From NCBI GenBank assembly GCA_965223825.1, contig OZ245018.1, positions 434,001 to 498,000 of the forward strand: DNA of 64,000 nt, in the 5' to 3' direction. A program made the position numbers and the translations under genes. Shown here one piece after another: positions 17,981-26,947 of this stretch (positions within the stretch are counted from its first letter, which is position 1; every line of letters begins with the position of its first letter). Source of the stretch: CAJXQU01 sp965223825. Its GTDB lineage: Bacteria; Pseudomonadota; Gammaproteobacteria; CAJXQU01. The notes beneath the pieces are model-generated. The model did no database searches. It worked only from the letters and a program-made list of their open reading frames with translations, and had not been told where the DNA came from.

Positions 17981-18613
17981 TCAGGCCAGCACGGGGAATA
18001 AGCCTTTCAGGCCGTTTGCAATAAATTCGATCGCGATAGCCGCGAGGATCAAACCCATGACGCGAGTAAAAATATTAATACCCGTATTGCCGATGCGTTT
18101 TGAAACCCACGGTGTGAGATGAAAAACTAAGCCGATGAGAAGACACAGGAAAAAGATATCGAACACGACAAACGAATAATGCCCAACACCCGTGCCGCGA
18201 TGGGCATACAGAATCACCGTACTGATACCACCTGGCCCCGCGAGAAGCGGCATAGAGAGTGGCACAACCGCCACGGAATCTTTGGATTCACCTTCGTGGA
18301 TTTCTTCTGTTGTTTGATTCGCACCGCTCGGTTTTGCATGCAACATCGCGATCGCCATGAGTAAGACGAGAATACCGCCTGCAACGCGGAATGAATCAAT
18401 CGAAATACCAAAAAACTCAAGCAAACCTTCGCCGAGAAATAACGCGATGGTTAGAATAATAAAAACAGAAAAAGCACAAACGCGGGCAATGCGTTTGCGC
18501 GAAACTTCATCGTACTGATATGTCAGCGAGACAAATACCGGCAATGCACCGATCGGATTGACGATCGCGATCAAGCTGATGAGCATTTTTAGATATTCGT
18601 GAGTTTCCAGCAT
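17981..18613 (-). CDS. MarC-family integral membrane protein
   Basis: A 210-residue inner-membrane protein with about six hydrophobic helices and the family signature LIAIVNPIGALPVF near the N-terminus, then PLSMPLLAGPGGISTVILY. MarC/YchE/YhgN proteins form the UPF0056 family. Their transport function is not established; the old multiple-antibiotic-resistance link has been withdrawn. It lies between the cytochrome and acylphosphatase genes on the same strand, 30 bp after the latter, so the two may be co-transcribed. Confidence 0.88.
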   Translation of the reverse strand: MLETHEYLKMLISLIAIVNPIGALPVFVSLTYQYDEVSRKRIARVCAFSVFIILTIALFLGEGLLEFFGISIDSFRVAGGILVLLMAIAMLHAKPSGANQTTEEIHEGESKDSVAVVPLSMPLLAGPGGISTVILYAHRGTGVGHYSFVVFDIFFLCLLIGLVFHLTPWVSKRIGNTGINIFTRVMGLILAAIAIEFIANGLKGLFPVLA

Positions 18614-18643
18614 CGTTTACTACCTGTGCGTGACATATAGAGT

Positions 18644-18940
18644 TTATCTGACAATAACAAAATCTGGTGTAGGTGAAACATTCAGCGTTTCCGAATCCGC
18701 GATCGAGGTCAGTTGATCAACTTGCGCAAATGGCGGGCCGTGTTGTAACCATTTCGCTAACTGATCAAGTGAGGCCTGATCACCACAGGCGATCAGTTCT
18801 ACTGATCCATCAGAACAATTTTTTACCCAACCGGTGAGATTGAGTTTACGTGCTTCTACCTGTGTCGCCATGCGAAATGAAACACCTTGGACGCGGCCCG
18901 TTACACGGTAATGACGTTTTATTAGTCGTTGATTTAACAT
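18644..18940 (-). CDS. acyP: Acylphosphatase
   Basis: A small 98-residue cytoplasmic enzyme hydrolysing carboxyl-phosphate bonds such as acetyl phosphate. The active-site loop GRVQGVSFR with its catalytic arginine is present, as is the second signature GWVKNCSDGSVE with its catalytic asparagine. Length matches the family (about 92-100). The extra residues MLNQRLIKRHYR before the first strand could mean a start a few codons later, but no better start with a ribosome-binding site was seen. Confidence 0.92.
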   Translation of the reverse strand: MLNQRLIKRHYRVTGRVQGVSFRMATQVEARKLNLTGWVKNCSDGSVELIACGDQASLDQLAKWLQHGPPFAQVDQLTSIADSETLNVSPTPDFVIVR

Positions 18941-18954
18941 AGAGCGTTATTTGT

Positions 18955-18974
18955 CATTTTGTGGAAACAAAATG
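18955..18974. other. Small hairpin between acyP and polA
   Basis: A perfect 8-bp stem CATTTTGT / ACAAAATG closes a GGAA tetraloop in the 102-bp gap downstream of polA. It has no strong T-run on either strand, so its terminator role is uncertain. Confidence 0.35.
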
Positions 18975-19042
18975 CCGTTAATTAGGGTCAGGTCTTTAAA
19001 CTTTAACGATCAAAGAAATAACCTCTTGATTGGTTAACGCAA

Positions 19043-21751
19043 TTAATGCGCCTCATCCCAATTCTCACCCACGCCGGCTTCCACCACGAGTGGTACATTT
19101 AATTCCGCCGCATTCGTCATGATGGATTCAATTTTTTCTTTTACTTGGTCTACTTCTTTTTCGATTACTTCAAGGACGAGTTCATCGTGAACTTGCATGA
19201 TGATTCTTGCATCGGTTTTGGATTCCGTTAACCATTGATCAACATCGAGCATGGCACGCTTGATAATGTCAGCGGCGGTGCCTTGCATGGGGGCGTTAAT
19301 CGCAGTGCGCTCAGCGTATTGTCTGCGTTGTCCATTACGTGAATTAATTTCAGGTAAGTACAATCGACGACCAAATACTGTTTCAACGTAACCTTGTTCG
19401 TGCGCCAGTTCGCGTGTTTTATCCATAAACGTTTTTACGCCAGGATAACGTGCAAAATAGAGATCAATGTATTCTTGCGCACTGTTGCGACCAACGTCTA
19501 ATTGCTTGGCAAGACCAAACGCAGACATGCCGTAAATTAATCCAAAGTTAATCGCTTTTGCCGCGCGGCGCTGTTCCGTGTTCACAGCCTCTAAACCAAC
19601 GGAAAAAACCTCGGCAGCAGTGGCTTTGTGAATATCTTCACCAGCAGAGAATGCTTCTAATAATCGATCATCTCCGGATAAATGCGCCATAATGCGAAGT
19701 TCGATTTGCGAGTAATCCGCTGCGATCAGTTTGTATCCTTTTGGTGCGACAAATGCTTTTCGAATGCGTCGGCCTTCTGCCGTTCTGATCGGGATATTTT
19801 GCAGATTGGGATCAGATGACGATAATCGTCCAGTGGCGGCAACAGCTTGATGGTAACTGGTGTGAACGCGCCCAGTTTTTTCGTTGATCTGAAGCGGTAG
19901 TTTATCAGTGTAGGTTGATTTTAATTTACTTAAACTACGATGTTCTAAGATTAATTTCGGCAGCGGGTAATCAAGGGCCAGTTCTTGCAGAACAGATTCT
20001 GCTGTAGAGGGTTGACCTTTTGGTGTTTTACTAATGACGGGAATTTTTTTCTTTTCAAATAAAATAGTTTGTATTTGTTTAGGTGAGCCCATATTGAATT
20101 GTTCGCCTGCATCCTCATAGGCTTTTTGTTCAATTTCTAGCATGCGTTCTGCGAGTTGCGTGCTTTGTGCTGAGAGCATTTTTCGATCAATCATAACGCC
20201 GTTGCGTTCGATGCGTGATAGCACATTAATCAGCGGTATTTCGATCGTTTTAAAGACGTCTTCCGGTCCTGATTGCGCTTGTAACTTGGGCCATAGAGTT
20301 TCATGTAACTTAAGTGTTATATCGGCATCTTCAGCGGCGTAAGGACCGGCTTGTTCGAGCGGAATTTGGTTGAAGGTTAATTGTTTTGCACCTTTACCGG
20401 CGATGTCCTCAAAATGAATCGTATTGACGCCTAAATATTTCAGTGCAAGTGAATCCATATCGTGGCGTGTTGCCGTGCTGTCGAGAATGTACGATTCGAG
20501 CATAGTATCGTAAGCAATGCCTTGCAGATTAATGCCGTGATTGGCTAACACACTTTTATCGTATTTAAGATTTTGTCCGACTTTTTTCTTTGATGAATTT
20601 TCTAGTAAGGGTTTGAGTTGTGCGAGTACGTCCTCTCGTTTTAACTGATCGGGCGCACCAGGGTAATCGTGTGAGAACGGTACGTATGCAGCCTTCCCGG
20701 GAGTGATTGCGAAGGAAACACCGACGACTTCGGCTTGCATGTAATTCAAGCTGGTGGTTTCGGTATCGAAGGCGAACAGATCTGCGTCTTGTAATTGCGA
20801 AAGCCATTCGCCGAACTCAGCGTGTGAGAAAATCGTGACGTATTCGTTATTGGATTCCAATGCTGGACTGATTGGATCTGACGTATCGTCTTGTTGCTCA
20901 TGCAAGAGGTCACGCAGCCAAGTTTTGAACTCCAATTCGCTATAAATATCTTTCAACGCAATTTGATCCGGTTCCGTTGGAATGAGATCAGCTGGGGTGC
21001 TGTCGAGTTCAACATCGCACACGATCGTAGCCAGTTCGTATGAGAGCGGGAGTTGTTCCAGTACGTTGCGAAGATTCTCGCCGACTTTACCTTTGATCTG
21101 ATCGGCATTCTGGATGATCGCGTCTAGCGAACCGTGTTCGTTGATCCATTTCGCAGCGGTTTTTGGGCCCACTTTAGGTACACCGGGAATGTTGTCGACG
21201 CTGTCGCCCATGAGTGTGAGGTAGTCGATGATCTGATCGGGCTGGACGCCGAATTTAGTTTTAACTCCGGCAGCGTCCATCAAGCCACCATTACTCATGG
21301 TATTGATCAGATGCACATTGTCTTTGACCAGTTGAGCCATATCTTTATCACTGGTTGAGATGATCGTGTGCATGTCTAATTTGCTGGCTTGCGTGGCGAG
21401 CGTACCGATCACATCGTCCGCTTCGACATTGTTGATCACGAGGAGCGGTAAGCCCATCGCGCGGATAATGGTGTGTAATGGCTCGATCTGTTCGCGCAAG
21501 TCATCCGGCATCGGTGGACGATTCGCTTTGTATTCCGGATATAAATCATTACGGAATGTTTTGCCTTTTGCATCGAAGATCACGGCCATGTATTCCGGTT
21601 GGTATTCGTTGATCAGTTTACGGATCATGGCGACCACGCCGTGGATCGCGCCTGTCGGTTGGCCTTTTGAGTTCGTTAGTGGCGGTAATGCGTGGTAGGC
21701 ACGGAACAAATAGGATGAGCCGTCTACGAGGATAAAGGTGTCTTTTTTCAC
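19043..21751 (-). CDS. polA: DNA polymerase I
   Basis: A repair and Okazaki-fragment polymerase, 902 residues from the chosen start. The 5'-3' exonuclease domain opens with ILVDGSSYLFRAYHALPPL. The 3'-5' proofreading domain looks intact (FAFDTETTSLNY, AAEDADITLKLHE). The polymerase domain has DYSQIELRIMAHLSGD, RRAAKAINFGLIYGMS and the catalytic QVHDELVLEV. A GTG start is chosen because it gives the short N-terminus seen in Pseudomonas. An ATG 36 bp upstream would add 12 residues, has no ribosome-binding site and would overlap the divergent gene's start by 8 bp. Confidence 0.93.
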   Translation of the reverse strand: MKKDTFILVDGSSYLFRAYHALPPLTNSKGQPTGAIHGVVAMIRKLINEYQPEYMAVIFDAKGKTFRNDLYPEYKANRPPMPDDLREQIEPLHTIIRAMGLPLLVINNVEADDVIGTLATQASKLDMHTIISTSDKDMAQLVKDNVHLINTMSNGGLMDAAGVKTKFGVQPDQIIDYLTLMGDSVDNIPGVPKVGPKTAAKWINEHGSLDAIIQNADQIKGKVGENLRNVLEQLPLSYELATIVCDVELDSTPADLIPTEPDQIALKDIYSELEFKTWLRDLLHEQQDDTSDPISPALESNNEYVTIFSHAEFGEWLSQLQDADLFAFDTETTSLNYMQAEVVGVSFAITPGKAAYVPFSHDYPGAPDQLKREDVLAQLKPLLENSSKKKVGQNLKYDKSVLANHGINLQGIAYDTMLESYILDSTATRHDMDSLALKYLGVNTIHFEDIAGKGAKQLTFNQIPLEQAGPYAAEDADITLKLHETLWPKLQAQSGPEDVFKTIEIPLINVLSRIERNGVMIDRKMLSAQSTQLAERMLEIEQKAYEDAGEQFNMGSPKQIQTILFEKKKIPVISKTPKGQPSTAESVLQELALDYPLPKLILEHRSLSKLKSTYTDKLPLQINEKTGRVHTSYHQAVAATGRLSSSDPNLQNIPIRTAEGRRIRKAFVAPKGYKLIAADYSQIELRIMAHLSGDDRLLEAFSAGEDIHKATAAEVFSVGLEAVNTEQRRAAKAINFGLIYGMSAFGLAKQLDVGRNSAQEYIDLYFARYPGVKTFMDKTRELAHEQGYVETVFGRRLYLPEINSRNGQRRQYAERTAINAPMQGTAADIIKRAMLDVDQWLTESKTDARIIMQVHDELVLEVIEKEVDQVKEKIESIMTNAAELNVPLVVEAGVGENWDEAH

Positions 21752-21779
21752 AGTGCTGTCTTTTCTGCTTTGAGGTAAT

Positions 21780-22526
21780 ATGGGCATTATGAATGATCAC
21801 AATGAAAGCCACCACGCCTCGAATCTGATGGATAAAGATCCGGTGCTGGAAGGGACGCAGGGGCCAGAGTCTTGGAAGATTTTTCAGATCATGGCGGAGT
21901 TTGTCGAAGGTTACGAACGTTTGGCGAATATTAAACCGTCTGTGAGTATTTTTGGATCGGCACGCTTTAAGCCGGATCATGTGTATTACAAGCTGGCGGA
22001 AGAGATAGGCTATAAATTGTCGGATGCGGGTTTTACCGTGGTTACCGGTGGTGGTCCAGGTATTATGGAGGCGGGTAACAAAGGGGCGTATGCAGGACCG
22101 ACGCCAACGGTTGGGCTCAATATTCAACTGCCCCACGAGCAAAGTGGTAACCCGTATCAAGATATCGCGCTGAGTTTTCGGCATTTTTTTTCACGTAAAG
22201 TGATGTTTGTTAAGTACGCTTCGGCGTATGTGGTTTTGCCAGGTGGTTTCGGTACATTAGACGAGCTCGCAGAAATTCTCACACTTGTCCAGACAGAAAA
22301 GTCACCACGGATTCCGATCATCCTCGTGGGTGAGTCTTTCTGGCAAGGGTTAATCGCGTGGTTTCAGGAAGCGTTAGTCGAAAACGGTACGATCAGTCCA
22401 GACGATATGAATTTATTTGTCCTCGTGGATGAAGCTGACGAAGTTGTCAATGCGATATTCGAATATTATGAAGGTCGTGGTTTTGAGCCGTCCGAGGAAG
22501 AACAGGAAGCCCTGTTACAACTTTAG
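21780..22526 (+). CDS. LOG-family protein (cytokinin-riboside-monophosphate phosphoribohydrolase-like)
   Basis: A 248-residue Rossmann-fold protein of the LOG/TIGR00730 family, which cleaves the N-glycosidic bond of nucleoside 5'-monophosphates. Signatures are SVSIFGSAR, the phosphate-binding GGGPGIMEAGNKGA and the family motif PGGFGTLDELAEILT with its catalytic glutamate. The ATG has GAGG five bases upstream; another ATG three codons later is possible. It is divergent from polA and followed after 15 bp by the DUF2782 gene. The physiological substrate in this organism is unknown, and PpnN-like nucleotide turnover is a plausible role. Confidence 0.9.
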   Translation: MGIMNDHNESHHASNLMDKDPVLEGTQGPESWKIFQIMAEFVEGYERLANIKPSVSIFGSARFKPDHVYYKLAEEIGYKLSDAGFTVVTGGGPGIMEAGNKGAYAGPTPTVGLNIQLPHEQSGNPYQDIALSFRHFFSRKVMFVKYASAYVVLPGGFGTLDELAEILTLVQTEKSPRIPIILVGESFWQGLIAWFQEALVENGTISPDDMNLFVLVDEADEVVNAIFEYYEGRGFEPSEEEQEALLQL

Positions 22527-22541
22527 ATGAGGGGAAGAAAG

Positions 22542-22880
22542 ATGAATAAAACAGTTCTGTTCGCAAGCATTTTGCTGATCGGTCAAACCGTTTGGGCAGA
22601 AGAGGAAGTCAAGCTGGAAGACCTGCCAGATGCACCGCCTCCGCCAAGCATTATCGATTCGGGTGAAACGCTTGAACCGGAAGTCACTATTATTCGAAAA
22701 GATGAAGAAGTTATTGAAGAGTATCGTGTAAACGGTAACCTTTATATGGTTAAGATCACACCTGTAGTTGGGCCATCGTATTATTTGATCGATAAAGATG
22801 GTGATGGTCAGATGGAAACAAATATGTCGGAAATTTATGAAGATTTTACGGTTCCGCAATGGGTGATTTTTAGCTGGTAA
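22542..22880 (+). CDS. DUF2782 family exported protein
   Basis: A 112-residue small protein with a signal peptide (NKTVLFASILLIGQTVWA, likely cut after VWA). The mature region is acidic and proline-rich (LEDLPDAPPPPS), followed by EEYRVNGNLYMVKITPVVGPSYYLIDKDGDG, here cut into GNLYMVKITP and YYLIDKDGDG as the recognisable pieces. In pseudomonads DUF2782 genes lie next to polA and thrB, and here polA is one gene away. Function is unknown. The ATG with GAGGGGAAG ahead is preferred over one 15 bp earlier. Confidence 0.82.
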   Translation: MNKTVLFASILLIGQTVWAEEEVKLEDLPDAPPPPSIIDSGETLEPEVTIIRKDEEVIEEYRVNGNLYMVKITPVVGPSYYLIDKDGDGQMETNMSEIYEDFTVPQWVIFSW

Positions 22881-22913
22881 TACTGCATTAAATAGAAAAA
22901 AGAGGGTGAAAAC

Positions 22914-23996
22914 ATGACCGACTTGTGTGAGGCAACAAGCGGCTTTTCTGATCGCGATTTACCGTATGATATTCCTGCGACAGAACCGGAAGTGCTCGAT
23001 GATGATGCAAAGGAAGCGTTATATCAGCGCATCGCAAAATTACTGAAAGAAAAAGATGCTGTGTTGGTTGCACATTATTATGTTGATGCCGATCTGCAAA
23101 TTCTTGCTGAACGTACCGGCGGCTATGTGTCGGACTCATTAGATATGGCACGCTTCGGTAATGAGAGTGATGCATCAACGTTGATCGTTGCAGGCGTGCG
23201 GTTTATGGGAGAAACAGCAAAAATCCTGAACCCTGAAAAACGGATCCTGATGCCGGATCTCGGTGCAAATTGTTCGTTGGACTTGGGCTGTGAGCCGGAA
23301 GCGTTTTCTGCCTTTTGCGATCAACACCCTGATCGCACCGTTGTGGTCTACGCAAATACCAGTGCGGCGGTTAAAGCACGGGCTGATTGGATGGTGACAT
23401 CCGGTAGTGCGGTTGATGTGATCAATCATCTACATGAAAAAGGTGAAAAAATTCTTTGGGCGCCAGACAAATTTCTCGGTGATTATGTTCAGTCGCAAAC
23501 AGAAGCGGATATGCTGATCTGGGATGGATCATGTATCGTGCATGAATCATTCAAAGGTGTTGAACTTGAAGCGATGAAAAAAGCCCGTCCCGGCGCGAAA
23601 GTACTAGTTCATCCAGAATCGCCACCTTCTGTGATCGAGCATGCGGATTTTGTTGGATCAACCACAGGGCTGATCAAGTACGCGCAAAATTCGGATGCAA
23701 AAGAATTCATCGTGGCGACGGATCGCGGTATTTTTTACAAAATGCAGCAAGCAGCGCCAGGCAAAGTGTTTCTAGAAGCACCAACGGCTGGCGATAGTGC
23801 AACCTGTCAAAGTTGTTCGCATTGTCCTTGGATGGCAATGAATAACCTGACTAAGCTGGCAGATTGTCTTGAGCAAGAGACAAATGAGGTGTTTGTTGAT
23901 GAAGCTATTCAGAAACGCGCTGTTGAACCGATCACACGCTTGCTTGATTTCGCGAAACAGCAAGGCCAGGCAATCTATGGAAATAATGACGCTTGA
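22914..23996 (+). CDS. nadA: Quinolinate synthase A
   Basis: A 360-residue Fe-S enzyme condensing iminoaspartate with dihydroxyacetone phosphate to quinolinate in NAD biosynthesis. The three cluster cysteines occur in the expected places: LGANCSLDLGC, WDGSCIVHESF and the CQSCSHCPWMAMN segment. The N-terminal substrate motif VLVAHYYVDADLQ is also present. Length is close to E. coli NadA (347). nadB and nadC are not in the window. The preceding DUF2782 gene ends 33 bp upstream, so co-transcription is possible. Confidence 0.96.
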   Translation: MTDLCEATSGFSDRDLPYDIPATEPEVLDDDAKEALYQRIAKLLKEKDAVLVAHYYVDADLQILAERTGGYVSDSLDMARFGNESDASTLIVAGVRFMGETAKILNPEKRILMPDLGANCSLDLGCEPEAFSAFCDQHPDRTVVVYANTSAAVKARADWMVTSGSAVDVINHLHEKGEKILWAPDKFLGDYVQSQTEADMLIWDGSCIVHESFKGVELEAMKKARPGAKVLVHPESPPSVIEHADFVGSTTGLIKYAQNSDAKEFIVATDRGIFYKMQQAAPGKVFLEAPTAGDSATCQSCSHCPWMAMNNLTKLADCLEQETNEVFVDEAIQKRAVEPITRLLDFAKQQGQAIYGNNDA

Positions 23997-24018
23997 TTTT
24001 ATTCAGATGTAAGTACAC

Positions 24019-24657
24019 GTGAGTGCAAGTCAAACCGAGGCCGTGGTGTTTATCCACGGCCTTTTCATGAACGGCATGGAAATGTTGAAGTTACGTAAGC
24101 ACTTCGAAAAAGCAGGTTATGACGTTCATCAATTCCATTACGCATCAACGCGAGCAGAGACGGACGAAATAATTCTGTCATTGAATCGACTTGTTCAGTC
24201 GCTAGGATCGCAAACCATAAATTTTGTCTGCCACAGTATGGGTGGCCTTATCATCCGACACTATATTGAGAAATATCATCCTGATAACTGCGGTCGTATT
24301 ATTACAATAGGCACGCCGCACAAGGGGAGTGAAGTTGCCAGAGCCGTCAGAATGACAGTCTTTGGTGGGTGGATGCTTGGCCAAAGTCCAAACCATGGTT
24401 TAGTTTCTTCGATGCCCAAATGGCATGGGGAATACCCCCTTGCAAGTATTGCGGGAACACATGGCATCGGGCTTGGGCAACTTTTCCATCATATGCTGCG
24501 AGAAAACGATGGTACTGTTACTGTCGACGAAACAATATTGGATGGGGCTGATGAACATAAGGTCTTTTCGGGCTCACACTTAGGTTTACTGTTATCTGAA
24601 AAAGTAGCCGAATACTGTTTAGACTTCATACAACAGGACGCTAGCGAGCCTATTTAA
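24019..24657 (+). CDS. Alpha/beta-hydrolase, lipase/esterase-like
   Basis: A 212-residue alpha/beta hydrolase starting at a GTG (MSASQTEAVVFIHGLF). The oxyanion HG motif (FIHGLFMNG), the nucleophile elbow CHSMGGLIIRHY with serine at the centre, the lipase-type IGTPHKGSEVA and a late histidine in GSHLG outline a catalytic set; an aspartate in NDGTVTVDE may complete the triad. No signal peptide is seen, so it is probably cytoplasmic. Carboxylic esters or lipids are likely substrates but unproven. It follows nadA by 22 bp. Confidence 0.85.
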   Translation: MSASQTEAVVFIHGLFMNGMEMLKLRKHFEKAGYDVHQFHYASTRAETDEIILSLNRLVQSLGSQTINFVCHSMGGLIIRHYIEKYHPDNCGRIITIGTPHKGSEVARAVRMTVFGGWMLGQSPNHGLVSSMPKWHGEYPLASIAGTHGIGLGQLFHHMLRENDGTVTVDETILDGADEHKVFSGSHLGLLLSEKVAEYCLDFIQQDASEPI

Positions 24658-24697
24658 ACGAAAGGATGCCTTTTGAGAAAATACTTTAGGATGGTTG

Positions 24698-24726
24698 TTG
24701 ACACTAATGTATTTATTTTCGATAAT
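24698..24726 (+). promoter_or_regulatory. Sigma-70 promoter of the tRNA-tuf operon
   Basis: A perfect TTGACA and GATAAT are separated by 17 bp. The GC-rich stretch GCGCGGC follows, the discriminator type of stringently controlled stable-RNA promoters. The tRNA-Tyr gene begins 17 bp after the -10. Confidence 0.88.
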
Positions 24727-24742
24727 GCGCGGCTACCGTTTT

Positions 24743-24827
24743 GGAGGGGTGGCCGAGTGGTTAAAGGCGACGGACTGTAAATCCGTTCTCTCAGAGTACG
24801 CTGGTTCGAATCCAGCCCCCTCCACCA
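24743..24827 (+). tRNA. tRNA-Tyr (GTA)
   Basis: An 85-nt class II tRNA with encoded CCA. The acceptor GGAGGGG pairs with CCCCTCC, the anticodon GTA lies at 24777-24779, a long variable arm is present and the T-loop reads GGTTCGAATCC. It is first in the Tyr-Gly-Thr-tuf arrangement known from the E. coli tufB operon. Confidence 0.97.
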
Positions 24828-24887
24828 TTTTCATGTTGTTAAACATGGATTGGACATTTTGGAGTGCGTTCCTGACGGTTATAAACT

Positions 24888-24959
<72 letters not shown>

Positions 24960-24961
<2 letters not shown>

Positions 24962-24984
24962 ATAGTTTCCTCGGGAAACTATTG
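24960..24984 (+). other. Perfect hairpin between tRNA-Gly and tRNA-Thr
   Basis: An 11-bp perfect stem (CAATAGTTTCC / GGAAACTATTG) with a TCG loop begins in the CCA of tRNA-Gly. Placed inside a polycistronic tRNA transcript, it may guide processing or protect the precursor. It lacks a T-run. Confidence 0.55.
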
Positions 24985-25008
24985 AAGATGCTACTACTAA
25001 TTGACCAT

Positions 25009-25084
<76 letters not shown>

Positions 25085-25174
25085 GTAGCATACAGAATTT
25101 AGTTTTATATTTAGTAATTTACGATAAACCACGATTGTCACAGACTCAATCATTTTTTCGGGGAGTTCCTCAAG

Positions 25175-26365
25175 ATGGCCAAGGAAAAATTTGAACGAAG
25201 TAAACCACACGTAAACGTCGGCACGATTGGCCACGTAGACCATGGTAAAACGACGCTAACAGCGGCGTTAACGATTGTCAGCGCCAACAAATACGGCGGT
25301 GAAGTCAAAGCGTACGACCAAATTGACAACGCACCAGAAGAACGCGAACGTGGTATCACCATCGCGACGGCACACGTTGAATACGAAAGTGACACACGTC
25401 ACTACGCCCACGTTGATTGCCCGGGACATGCTGACTACGTTAAAAACATGATCACAGGCGCAGCGCAAATGGACGGTGCAATACTCGTATGCTCAGCGGC
25501 AGACGGCCCAATGCCACAAACGCGCGAGCACATTTTGCTTGCACGCCAAGTTGGTGTTCCATACATTGTCGTCTTCCTCAACAAAGCCGACATGGTCGAC
25601 GACCCGGAATTACTCGAACTGGTTGAAATGGAAGTGCGCGAACTGCTCGACACCTACCAATTTCCTGGCGACGACACACCTGTAGTCATCGGCTCAGCAC
25701 TCAAAGCCGTTGAAGGCGACGAAAGTGACATCGGTGTTCCAGCGGTACTAAAACTGATCGACATCATGGACGACTACATCCCGATCCCAGAACGGCCTGT
25801 CGACCTCAAATTCCTGATGCCAATCGAAGACGTCTTCTCGATCTCAGGGCGCGGCACCGTCGTGACCGGTCGAATCGAACGCGGCATCGTCCACGTTGGC
25901 GACGAAATAGAAATCGTCGGCATCAAAGACACCCAAAAAACCACCTGCACCGGTGTAGAAATGTTCCGTAAACTGCTCGACGAAGGTCAAGCTGGCGATA
26001 ACGTCGGGGTGCTCTTACGCGGCACCAAACGTGAAGACGTCGAACGCGGTCAAGTACTCTGTCAACCGGGCAGTATTACACCACACACGCATTTCGAAGC
26101 AGAGATTTATGTGCTATCGAAAGACGAAGGTGGTCGACACACCCCATTTTTCAACAACTACCGCCCCCAATTTTACTTCCGAACCACGGACGTAACGGGC
26201 GCATGTGAACTACCGGAAGGAACAGAAATGGTCATGCCTGGCGACAACGTCAAGATGACTGTAAAACTGATTGCCCCGATAGCGATGGAAGAAGGTCTTC
26301 GATTTGCGATCCGCGAAGGTGGCCGTACTGTTGGTGCGGGTGTTGTTGCGAAAGTGATCGAGTGA
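25175..26365 (+). CDS. tuf: Elongation factor Tu, first copy
   Basis: A 396-residue GTPase delivering aminoacyl-tRNA to the ribosome. GTP-binding motifs GHVDHGKT, DCPGHADYV and NKADM are intact, followed by EF-Tu domains 2 and 3. It starts at ATG with GGGGAG upstream and follows three tRNA genes as in the E. coli tufB operon. The coding sequence matches the second copy in this window except for one synonymous base (CGC here at 26162-26164) and the start codon. Codon use leans to C-ending codons more than the neighbouring genes. A strong hairpin terminator follows 25 bp after the stop. Confidence 0.98.
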   Translation: MAKEKFERSKPHVNVGTIGHVDHGKTTLTAALTIVSANKYGGEVKAYDQIDNAPEERERGITIATAHVEYESDTRHYAHVDCPGHADYVKNMITGAAQMDGAILVCSAADGPMPQTREHILLARQVGVPYIVVFLNKADMVDDPELLELVEMEVRELLDTYQFPGDDTPVVIGSALKAVEGDESDIGVPAVLKLIDIMDDYIPIPERPVDLKFLMPIEDVFSISGRGTVVTGRIERGIVHVGDEIEIVGIKDTQKTTCTGVEMFRKLLDEGQAGDNVGVLLRGTKREDVERGQVLCQPGSITPHTHFEAEIYVLSKDEGGRHTPFFNNYRPQFYFRTTDVTGACELPEGTEMVMPGDNVKMTVKLIAPIAMEEGLRFAIREGGRTVGAGVVAKVIE

Positions 26366-26389
26366 TCATTTAAGTTAGAAGTATCTCTT

Positions 26390-26428
26390 AAATGGCTTCT
26401 CGCAAAAGCGAGAAGCCATTTTGTTATT
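26390..26428 (+). terminator. Terminator after the first tuf gene
   Basis: A 14-bp perfect stem (AAATGGCTTCTCGC and its complement) with an AAAA loop ends in TTTTGTTATTT. It separates the tRNA-tuf unit from the downstream tRNA-Trp/secE unit. Confidence 0.88.
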
Positions 26429-26449
26429 TAAAGATTTTAAGAAAACAAC

Positions 26450-26525
26450 AGGCTAGTAGCTCAATTGGCAGAGCGGCGGTCTCCAAAACCGCAGGTTGGG
26501 GGTTCGATTCCCTCCTGGCCTGCCA
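26450..26525 (+). tRNA. tRNA-Trp (CCA)
   Basis: A 76-nt tRNA with acceptor AGGCTAG / CTGGCCT, discriminator G and encoded CCA. The anticodon loop CTCCAAA gives CCA (26483-26485). It lies directly before secE, a common arrangement in proteobacteria. Confidence 0.97.
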
Positions 26526-26566
26526 TCTTAAGCAAATTAAGGTGGCACTGTTGTTACTGGTGGATT

Positions 26567-26944
26567 ATGAGCTCCAAAACTGAAACAACCGCTTCAAAAC
26601 TTGATTCCGTCAAGCTCGTGTTCGCTTTGTTGGTTATTTTAGCCTCAATCGCTGGCTACTATTATTTTGCTGAACATTCAATGTTGCTAAGAGTTGTCGG
26701 CATAATTGCCGCACTGATCGTAGCGATGGGCATAGCTTATACTACTGATCTTGGTCGCAATGTGTGGAGTTTTTTACACGATGCTCAGATCGAAGTCAGA
26801 AAAGTCGTCTGGCCGACACGCCAAGAAACAGTACAAACGACAATAGCGGTTATTGTTATGGTCGTGATTGTTGGGACATTTTTATGGTTACTCGACATGT
26901 TCCTGAGTTGGGCGGTTCACATATTGACTGGTCAAGGGGGATAA
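26567..26944 (+). CDS. secE: Preprotein translocase subunit SecE
   Basis: A 125-residue small membrane subunit that clamps SecY in the Sec translocon (E. coli 127 aa). Three hydrophobic helices are visible, with the conserved cytoplasmic segment EVRKVVWPTRQE before the last one. The start MSSKTETTASKLDS is chosen because the longer open frame begins inside tRNA-Trp. nusG follows 3 bp later, the standard secE-nusG pair. Confidence 0.95.
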   Translation: MSSKTETTASKLDSVKLVFALLVILASIAGYYYFAEHSMLLRVVGIIAALIVAMGIAYTTDLGRNVWSFLHDAQIEVRKVVWPTRQETVQTTIAVIVMVVIVGTFLWLLDMFLSWAVHILTGQGG

Positions 26945-26947
26945 GAA

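Noticed and set aside
21752..21787. Upstream ATG as polA start
   Set aside because: It lacks a ribosome-binding site, adds 12 residues not expected in the family and overlaps the divergent gene. GTG at 21751 is kept, with moderate certainty.
25268..25468. Minus-strand frames repeated inside both tuf genes (also at 41561-41761)
   Set aside because: They appear twice only because tuf is duplicated, and are antisense to EF-Tu domains.
26465..26566. N-terminal extension of secE reading back through tRNA-Trp
   Set aside because: The extension overlaps a functional tRNA gene; the MSSKTETT start matches the family length.
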